56,908 nt of DNA from Lachnospiraceae bacterium (GTDB lineage: Bacteria; Bacillota; Clostridia; Lachnospirales; Lachnospiraceae): positions 1-56,908 of the forward strand of contig JAETNQ010000022.1 in assembly GCA_021772075.1 (NCBI GenBank), read 5' to 3'. The position numbers and the translations under genes are program-made. Below, one piece after another: positions 50,870 through 56,908 of this stretch (the first letter of the stretch is position 1; each line of letters opens with the position of its first letter). Below the pieces are notes generated by a model. The model did not search any database. It worked only from the letters and a program-made list of their open reading frames with translations, and had not been told where the DNA came from.

Positions 50870-51916
50870 ATGGCAAAAGGGAAAAGGAAGGCGCGGAATT
50901 GTTCCATAGATATTTTTCGGTATGTATGCGCGATTCTGGCAGTAGGCATCCATACGCATCCCTTGGCAGATTTCAGCTATGAAGCTGGTTATATATTCGG
51001 AAATATTGTTCCCAGGATAGCAGTGCCTTTCTTTTTGGCAGCGGCGGGATATTTTTATATTCAAAAACTGGAAAGAGGGGAAAAACCGTTTTTCCCATAT
51101 GTAAAAAGACTGTTGATTCCCTATTTCATATGGAGTGTGGTTTATAATATCGTGATTATGGCAAGAGAACATCCGGATATTCCCCATTTTTTGGCCGGCT
51201 GTTTATACAGGTTTCTGGTGACAGGGACTTATGAGCATTTTTGGTTCTTTCCGGCGCTGTTGTTTGCTGTTTGTTTTACTACGCTACTGTTTAAAATAGG
51301 TAGAAAAGGCCTGTTGGTTCCTTTCAGCATTTTACTGTATATCATTGGCTGTTTGGGGTGTTCCTATTATAAACTGGCGGTGGAACTGCCCGGGCTTGGC
51401 AGTTTATTCGTATCATCCCGGTTTGTCCTGATAAGACGTGTGCTGCTTATGGGAGTTCCCTTTTTTGTAAGCGGTTATCTGGTATATAAAATAGAAAAAC
51501 GGGTGGAAAAACTAACGGGGAAGAACGGGTTGTATCTGGTTGTAGGCGTAGTGGCTGCAGTATGGCTGGCAGAAATATATATGGTGCGTAAGTTTGGATG
51601 GGAGGACAATATTATTCTCACCTTTGGGCTTTATCCGCTGGTGGTAATGGTAATGCTTGTTTTGCTTAGGAATCCGATGCCGGCTTATAAAGATTTTTCC
51701 AGTAAATGTGCAAAGTTGTCGGAGTTTACTTATTATTCGCATCCGCTTGTTATGGATGCTTTGTCTTTTCTATGGCTTCGGCTGATGCATAAGGAAATTG
51801 CGGCAACACTTTTGTTTTTGCTGACGGTTGTGGTAACGGCGGCGATTGGGCTTTTAATATATACTTTATTTTATGAACGGAGAGAATTCATATGGAAGAG
51901 AAAAAAGAACGCTTGA
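50870..51916 (+). CDS. Acyltransferase 3 family membrane protein
   Basis: This 348-residue polytopic protein has about ten hydrophobic segments. It opens with the family phrase SIDIFRYVCAILAVGIHTHPL, with the conserved His of the R-x10-H type motif. VPFFLAAAGYFYIQKL and HFWFFPALLFAVC follow. Family members O-acylate surface sugars or peptidoglycan; the acceptor here is unknown. ATG 50870 follows AGGGAGAAAAGGG. The C-terminus overlaps the next gene by 25 bases. Confidence 0.9.
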   Translation: MAKGKRKARNCSIDIFRYVCAILAVGIHTHPLADFSYEAGYIFGNIVPRIAVPFFLAAAGYFYIQKLERGEKPFFPYVKRLLIPYFIWSVVYNIVIMAREHPDIPHFLAGCLYRFLVTGTYEHFWFFPALLFAVCFTTLLFKIGRKGLLVPFSILLYIIGCLGCSYYKLAVELPGLGSLFVSSRFVLIRRVLLMGVPFFVSGYLVYKIEKRVEKLTGKNGLYLVVGVVAAVWLAEIYMVRKFGWEDNIILTFGLYPLVVMVMLVLLRNPMPAYKDFSSKCAKLSEFTYYSHPLVMDALSFLWLRLMHKEIAATLLFLLTVVVTAAIGLLIYTLFYERREFIWKRKKNA

Positions 51917-52599
51917 ATAAATATCTGGCCGCCTGCGGCATCTGCTCCAGAAGGGAAGCGGACCGGCTGATCGAGGCGGGAAAAGTGACGGTAGATGGAG
52001 AAACCGCTGCGATGGGGATGCTGGTAAACGGACAGGAGAAGATTACCGTTAATAAAAAACCTGTTTTGGGAAAGAATGAAAAAGTAGTGCTTGCCTATTA
52101 TAAGCCGGTCGGCGTGACCTGCACGGAGAAAGACAGGCATGCGGAGCGGAAAATATGCGATGAGCTGGATTATCCGGTCAGACTGACCTATGCCGGCCGG
52201 CTGGATAAGGATTCGGAAGGCCTTTTGATTATGACGAACGACGGAGATTTGATCGAGCGGATGATGCGTGGGGCAAACTGCCATGAAAAGGAGTACCAGG
52301 TAAGGGTCGATAAGGTGGTGACAGATTCCTTTTTGCAGGGTATGGCATCGGGGGTATATCTGGAGGATCTGGATGTGACGACCCGGAAGTGCAGAGTCAG
52401 ACGGACAGGGAGATATTCTTTCAGCATGGTGCTGACGCAGGGGCTGAACAGGCAGGTGCGCCGGATGACAGAAAGCTTTGGCTACAGAGTCAGGGCATTG
52501 AAACGGACCAGGGTGCTGAACGTTACTTTGGGGGATTTGGAGCCTGGCCAGTACCGCATACTGGAGGGTGATGAGCTGAGGGGGCTTTATGAAGGGTGA
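51892..52599 (+). CDS. Pseudouridine synthase, RsuA/RluB/RluF family
   Basis: This 235-residue enzyme has an N-terminal S4 RNA-binding domain (ERLNKYLAACGICSRREADR) and a catalytic domain with the diagnostic GRLDKDSEGLLIMTNDGD, where Asp105 is the nucleophile. It isomerises uridine in rRNA (or tRNA for some members). NRQVRRMTESFGYRVRAL is the conserved second motif. Similarity to RluF-type members is suggested but the target site cannot be told from sequence. It overlaps both neighbours, so it is in an operon with the acyltransferase and ligA. Confidence 0.93.
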   Translation: MEEKKERLNKYLAACGICSRREADRLIEAGKVTVDGETAAMGMLVNGQEKITVNKKPVLGKNEKVVLAYYKPVGVTCTEKDRHAERKICDELDYPVRLTYAGRLDKDSEGLLIMTNDGDLIERMMRGANCHEKEYQVRVDKVVTDSFLQGMASGVYLEDLDVTTRKCRVRRTGRYSFSMVLTQGLNRQVRRMTESFGYRVRALKRTRVLNVTLGDLEPGQYRILEGDELRGLYEG

Positions 52600-54586
52600 A
52601 AATTGTCAACAGGATAAAAAAGCAGAACGGATCAGGGAACTGACACAGCTTTTGAATAAAGCTTCTTCGGCATATTATGCGGAAGACAGGGAGCTGATGA
52701 GCAATTACGAGTATGACAGGCTCTACGATGAACTGGAGGCTTTGGAAAAGGAAACAGGGATCGTTCTGTCCAACAGCCCTACGCGCCATGTGGGTTATGA
52801 AGCGGTAGATGAGCTTCCGAAGGAACGCCATGAACGGCCGATGCTTTCGCTTGGAAAGACGAAGAGCAGGGAAGAACTGGCGGAGTGGCTCGGAGAGCAG
52901 AAAGCGCTGCTGTCTTGGAAATTGGACGGCCTCACTATAGTGCTGACTTACCGGGATGGAAAAATGGAAAAGGCGGTCACAAGGGGAAACGGGGAAGTCG
53001 GGGAAGTCGTGACGAATAATGCAAAAGTATTCCAGAATCTTCCGGTTTCGATTTCTTATGCCGGGGAACTGGTTCTCCGGGGCGAGGCGGTCATTACTTA
53101 TTCGGATTTTGAAGAGATTAACAGGCGGATCGAGGATATCGATGCGAAATATAAAAATCCCAGGAATCTTTGCAGCGGGTCGGTCAGACAGCTGAATAAC
53201 GAGGTGACGGCGGGGAGGAACGTGAAATTTTTTGCTTTTTCTCTGGTGAAAGCGGAAGGCGCGGACTTCCATAATTCCAGGGAAGAGCAGTTCCTCTTTT
53301 TACAGAGGCTGGGATTTGAGACGGTGGAATACCGGATGGTGGACAGCGGCAGCGTCGGGGAGGCCGTGGGAGAATTTGAAAAGAAAATAGAAAGCTATGA
53401 TGTGCCGTCGGACGGCCTTGTATTAGTTTATGATGATATTGCTTATGGACAGTCGCTGGGGGCGACGGCTAAGTTTCCAAGGGATTCTATTGCTTTTAAA
53501 TGGGCGGATGAGGTGAAGGAAACAGTGCTGAAAGAGATCGAATGGAGTCCAAGCCGGACGGGGCTGATCAACCCGATAGCCGTTTTTGAGCCGGTGGAGC
53601 TGGAGGGGACGACGGTCAGCCGCGCTTCCGTGCATAATATCAGCATTTTGAAAAATCTGAAACTGGGAATCGGAGACCGGATCACAGTATATAAAGCGAA
53701 TATGATCATCCCCCAGATTGCGGAAAACTTAACGGGAAGCGATACGGCGGAAATACCGGAAAGATGCCCGGTATGCCATGGCAGAACGAAGATAAGCCGG
53801 ATAAACGACGTCCAGTCATTATACTGCACCAACGAGGAATGCGAGGCGAAGAAAATCAAATCTTTTACTCTTTTTGTGAGCAGGGACGCGATGAACATCG
53901 AAGGACTGTCGGAGGCGACGCTGGAGAAGTTTATCGGGAAAGGTTATATCCATGAGTTTGCCGATGTTTTTCATCTGGATCGTTTTCAAGAGGAAATTGT
54001 GGAGATGGAAGGTTTTGGGGAGAAATCTTACCAAAATCTGATAAACAGCGTGGAAGCGGCGAGAAAGACGACGCTTGCCAGACTTATTTTCAGTTTGGGA
54101 ATTGCCAATATCGGTTTGGCCAACGCCAAGATGATCTGCAGGCATTATCATGACGACTGGGAGGAAATGCTGTCGGCGGATGTAGAGGACCTGAGCGGAA
54201 TAGACGGGGTCGGCGAAGTGATTGCCACCGGATTCTATGAATATTTCCAGAAAAAGGAAAACAGGAGACGGTGGGAGAATCTGCTGAAAGAAGTGGAAAT
54301 TGAGAAAGAAGAGATCGATGAAAGCGCGCAGACCCTGTCGGGCATGGCATTTGTCGTGACGGGAAGCCTGAAACATTATGAAAGCAGGAAAGAGTTAAAG
54401 GAAGAGATTGAGAAAAGGGGCGGGAAGGTAACGGGGAGCGTAACTTCGAAAACGGTCTGCCTGATCAACAACGACAATACTTCCTCTTCGTCCAAAAATA
54501 AAAAAGCAAAGGAACTGCAGATACCGGTTCTTACGGAAGAGGAATTCATAGAGCAATATTTGGGAGGGCAAAGCGATGCCGATTAA
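52589..54586 (+). CDS. ligA: NAD-dependent DNA ligase
   Basis: This 665-residue enzyme joins nicks using NAD+. It has the Ia domain (YYAEDRELMSNYEYDRLYDEL in parts), adenylation Lys111 in KLDGL, the OB fold, a Cys4 zinc finger (CPVCHGR...CTNEEC), helix-hairpin-helix repeats (~480-570) and a C-terminal BRCT domain (MAFVVTGSLKHYESRKEL). The length is standard. It overlaps the pseudouridine synthase gene by 11 bases and metA by 11 bases. Some adenylation-domain stretches are divergent (VTRGNGEVGEVVTNN), so it could be a second ligase copy. No other ligase is visible to compare. Confidence 0.95.
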   Translation: MKGENCQQDKKAERIRELTQLLNKASSAYYAEDRELMSNYEYDRLYDELEALEKETGIVLSNSPTRHVGYEAVDELPKERHERPMLSLGKTKSREELAEWLGEQKALLSWKLDGLTIVLTYRDGKMEKAVTRGNGEVGEVVTNNAKVFQNLPVSISYAGELVLRGEAVITYSDFEEINRRIEDIDAKYKNPRNLCSGSVRQLNNEVTAGRNVKFFAFSLVKAEGADFHNSREEQFLFLQRLGFETVEYRMVDSGSVGEAVGEFEKKIESYDVPSDGLVLVYDDIAYGQSLGATAKFPRDSIAFKWADEVKETVLKEIEWSPSRTGLINPIAVFEPVELEGTTVSRASVHNISILKNLKLGIGDRITVYKANMIIPQIAENLTGSDTAEIPERCPVCHGRTKISRINDVQSLYCTNEECEAKKIKSFTLFVSRDAMNIEGLSEATLEKFIGKGYIHEFADVFHLDRFQEEIVEMEGFGEKSYQNLINSVEAARKTTLARLIFSLGIANIGLANAKMICRHYHDDWEEMLSADVEDLSGIDGVGEVIATGFYEYFQKKENRRRWENLLKEVEIEKEEIDESAQTLSGMAFVVTGSLKHYESRKELKEEIEKRGGKVTGSVTSKTVCLINNDNTSSSSKNKKAKELQIPVLTEEEFIEQYLGGQSDAD

Positions 54587-55484
54587 AACACAGAACAGTC
54601 TTCCGGCCAAGGGGATACTGGAAAATGAGAACATCTTCGTTATGGATGAAAACAGGGCGATCCATCAGGATATCCGCCCGCTGCGGATATGCATTTTAAA
54701 CCTGATGCCGGTGAAACAGGATACGGAACTGCAGATTTTAAGAGCCTTATCCAATACGCCGCTACAGGTGGATGTTACATTTATGAAGATGAACAGCCAT
54801 CGTTCCATGAATACTTCGATGAACCACTTGAATCAGTTTTACCATACTTTTGATGAACTGAAAGAAAACAGATACGACGGCCTGATGATCACCGGCGCGC
54901 CGGTGGAGCAGATCCCTTTCCAGGAAGTGGACTATTGGGATGAATTGTGTGAAATTATGGAATGGTCCAAAAAGAAAGTGACTTCTACCTTGCATATCTG
55001 CTGGGGGGCCCAGGCGGGGCTTTACTATCATTTCGGCCTGGACAAGGTTCTTTTGCCCCATAAGCTGTTCGGCATTTATGAGCATAAAGTGATGAACCGG
55101 AAAATTCCTTTGGTCAGAGGGTTCGACGATTATTTCCTGATCCCCCACAGCCGCCATACGGCCGTTCCTGCGGAAGCTATCCATGGATGCAAGGAATTGC
55201 TCGTGCTGGCGGAATCGGAGGAGGCGGGGGTACTCCTTTGCATGGCAGGAGAGGGAAGGCAGATCTTTGTGATGGGGCATCCCGAGTACGACCGCATGAC
55301 TTTACATAATGAATATCTGCGGGATAAAGAAAAGGGGCTGCCCATCGATATACCGAAGAATTATTATCCGAATGATGATCCCTCGGAACGGCCGAAGCTG
55401 CAATGGCGTTCCCACAGCAATAATTTGTATACCAACTGGCTGAATTATTATGTGTACCAGATTACGGATTATGTGCTGGGGTAG
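54576..55484 (+). CDS. metA: Homoserine O-acyltransferase MetA (predicted acetyltransferase)
   Basis: This 302-residue enzyme activates homoserine for methionine synthesis. Catalytic residues are in place: Cys142 (HICWGAQ), His235 and Glu237 (MGHPEYD). Residue 111 is Glu (GAPVEQIPF). In characterised MetA proteins Glu111 selects acetyl-CoA and Gly111 succinyl-CoA, so this is probably homoserine O-acetyltransferase despite the usual succinyltransferase label. It overlaps ligA by 11 bases and precedes a PatB/MalY-type lyase, giving a small sulfur amino acid unit. Confidence 0.95.
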   Translation: MPIKTQNSLPAKGILENENIFVMDENRAIHQDIRPLRICILNLMPVKQDTELQILRALSNTPLQVDVTFMKMNSHRSMNTSMNHLNQFYHTFDELKENRYDGLMITGAPVEQIPFQEVDYWDELCEIMEWSKKKVTSTLHICWGAQAGLYYHFGLDKVLLPHKLFGIYEHKVMNRKIPLVRGFDDYFLIPHSRHTAVPAEAIHGCKELLVLAESEEAGVLLCMAGEGRQIFVMGHPEYDRMTLHNEYLRDKEKGLPIDIPKNYYPNDDPSERPKLQWRSHSNNLYTNWLNYYVYQITDYVLG

Positions 55485-55520
55485 GCGGGATATAAGATAG
55501 ACATGGAGATGGGAAAAATT

Positions 55521-56711
55521 ATGGCTGAGAAAAATCTTGATTTTGACAAGGTAATAGACAGAAGAAATACGAAATCCATAAAGTACGACTGGATCACAAA
55601 AAAGGGGATGGCGGAGGATACGCTGCCTTTATGGGTGGCGGATATGGATTTCCAGGTATCTTCTTATATACAAGAGGCGCTGGCGAGGCAGACGGCGCAT
55701 GGGATTTTCGGGTACAGCGATGTACAGGAGGAGTATTTTGAGATTGTAAAAGGATGGATGGAAAGAAGGCATGGCTGGAAGGTTTCCGAAGACTGGCTGG
55801 TAAAGACGCCGGGCGTGGTCTTCGCCCTGTCGTTGGCGGTAAAAGCTTTTACGAAGCCGGGGGACAGCGTGCTGATCCAGCAGCCGGTCTATTATCCTTT
55901 CCGGAATGTGGTGGACGTAAACGAAAGAAAGACGGTCAGCAACGACCTCGTATACGAAAACGGCCGGTACCGGATCGATTTTGAAGATTTTGAGGCGAAA
56001 ATCATAAAAGAAAACATAAAACTGTTTATTCTCTGCAGTCCCCATAATCCGGTAGGACGGGTATGGACGCCGGAGGAGTTGGAAAAGCTTGGGGATATTT
56101 GTTATAAGCACCATGTGATCGTAGTGAGCGATGAGATTCATGCAGACTTTGCTTTTGGGAGGAAGCACAGCGTATTTGCGGATTTGAAGAAAGAATACGG
56201 GGAGATTGCCGTTACTTGTACCGCGCCCAGCAAGACTTTTAATCTGGCGGGTCTGCAGTTGTCCAATATATTTATCAGCAATCCAAAGATGCGGAAAGCA
56301 TTTTGCAGGCAAAAGGATGTATCGGGATATGACGAAGTGAACGTGATGGGGCTTGTGGCCTGCGAGGCGGCCTATAAGGACGGCGGTGAGTGGTATGAAG
56401 CCATGGGCGGGTATGTCAAAGCCAATCTGGAGTTTATAAAAGAATATGTGGAAAAAAATATACCCGGGGTCACCATGGCGGAGCATGAAGGAACATATTT
56501 GGCCTGGCTGGATTTCAGGGAATTGGGATTGCCGGCAGAGGATTTGGAGGAAATGATCGTCCATAAAGCAAGGCTCTGGCTGGATGACGGAAGAATGTTC
56601 GGAAGAGGAGGGGAAGGCTTCCAGAGAGTGAATGCCGCATGCCCGAGAAAGATTTTGGAAGAAGCCCTCCGCAGGATAAAGCGCGCGGCGGAGGAAGCAA
56701 GGAAAGCATAG
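55521..56711 (+). CDS. PatB/MalY-type PLP-dependent C-S lyase
   Basis: This 396-residue fold-type I enzyme binds PLP through Lys238 (SKTFNLAGLQ). Other motifs are LPLWVADMDF, FGYSDVQEEYFE, SPHNPVGRVW and SDEIHADF. MalY/PatB members cleave cystathionine (beta-lyase) or cysteine. Next to metA, cystathionine beta-lyase is the likely role. ATG 55521 is preferred because GGAGATGGG lies before it; two ATGs 12 and 18 bases upstream lack ribosome sites. Confidence 0.92.
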   Translation: MAEKNLDFDKVIDRRNTKSIKYDWITKKGMAEDTLPLWVADMDFQVSSYIQEALARQTAHGIFGYSDVQEEYFEIVKGWMERRHGWKVSEDWLVKTPGVVFALSLAVKAFTKPGDSVLIQQPVYYPFRNVVDVNERKTVSNDLVYENGRYRIDFEDFEAKIIKENIKLFILCSPHNPVGRVWTPEELEKLGDICYKHHVIVVSDEIHADFAFGRKHSVFADLKKEYGEIAVTCTAPSKTFNLAGLQLSNIFISNPKMRKAFCRQKDVSGYDEVNVMGLVACEAAYKDGGEWYEAMGGYVKANLEFIKEYVEKNIPGVTMAEHEGTYLAWLDFRELGLPAEDLEEMIVHKARLWLDDGRMFGRGGEGFQRVNAACPRKILEEALRRIKRAAEEARKA

Positions 56712-56823
56712 ATGGAGATTGCTGAAGACTGAACTGTTACAAAAAGCAGGGAGAATATGCCAAAAAGTGTTGCATATCAAGGGCGGGTGTATTATCCCGT
56801 TTTCAACACTTAAAATAGCTAAT

Positions 56824-56864
56824 AAAGCCGGAATCCCTCGTAAAATAAGGAGATTCCGGCTTTT
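56824..56864 (+). terminator. Terminator of the ligA-metA-lyase operon
   Basis: AAAGCCGGAATCCC pairs with GGAGATTCCGGCTTTT (one bulge) and ends in T residues. The rest of 56712-56908 shows nothing recognisable. Confidence 0.85.
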
Positions 56865-56908
56865 GATATTCTTAAAAATGTTGTATATTTCGGCTACTTT
56901 AAAAATTT

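Noticed and set aside
54500-54640. SAM riboswitch or T-box ahead of metA
   Set aside because: metA overlaps ligA by 11 bases, leaving no room for a leader.
55629-56780. Long - strand frame across the PatB/MalY gene
   Set aside because: Antisense shadow; the + strand encodes a complete PLP enzyme.

Overview
The window looks like chromosome from a spore-forming, flagellated gut Lachnospiraceae (Clostridia). It carries sporulation genes (gpr, spoIIP, a Spo0H-type sigma factor), Lachnospiraceae-type DUF5717/DUF5716 genes, a T-box ahead of cysE, the Firmicutes blocks rpsT-gpr-spoIIP-lepA-hemW and cysE-cysS-mrnC-rlmB-sigH, flagellin with CsrA, and frequent TTG starts with strong AGGAGG ribosome sites. 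Most genes are on the + strand.

Layout. 1-6.8 kb is accessory. It holds a 59-bp tandem repeat, a secreted four-repeat protein, an AT-rich pair of an ABC-type ATPase and a small PD-(D/E)XK-like protein (possible defence cassette), an AAA-ATPase-like/PDDEXK_9 protein, and a truncated peptidoglycan-binding protein. 6.8-8.9 kb is a YtrA-type GntR/ABC operon with promoter and operator visible. 9.4-16.3 kb is a four-gene cluster (DUF5717, an Hsp70/actin-like DUF5716 protein, a TPR-like protein, a coiled-coil membrane protein). 16.4-24.9 kb has a DUF1266 lipoprotein, a ferritin-like protein behind a long palindrome, a decayed cbiK, a TauE/SafE permease, a diguanylate cyclase, zinc-ribbon and TPM-domain proteins, and a secreted protein divergent from an XRE regulator with TATTGCAATA boxes between them.

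25-34.7 kb is the rpsT-gpr-spoIIP-lepA-hemW block. It is interrupted between spoIIP and lepA by a recombinase-csrA-fliC cassette. The recombinase gene lies between perfect 28-bp inverted repeats, and a sigma-28-like promoter at one end of this segment points away from csrA-fliC. Inversion would aim it at csrA-fliC. I read this as a phase-variation switch for flagellin, drawn here in the OFF orientation; it is the main discovery candidate.

35-41.5 kb is the cysteine T-box operon and its neighbours through sigH. 41.6-46.7 kb is an RND-type exporter with a large coiled-coil insertion plus its TetR repressor, with a clear operator. 47-48.7 kb is a chemoreceptor. At 48.85 kb a tRNA-Thr(GGU) 3' end is duplicated at 50.7 kb. 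The two copies bracket a small island with an antitoxin/PIN pair and a YefM-YoeB module broken by a palindromic repeat. 50.9-56.7 kb holds an acyltransferase, a pseudouridine synthase, ligA, metA (Glu111, predicted acetyl-CoA user) and a PatB/MalY C-S lyase.

Two dispersed non-coding repeat families each occur twice in opposite orientation: a long-armed palindrome (8931-9309 and 34756-35104) and a shorter hairpin element (6629-6765 and 50233-50342).
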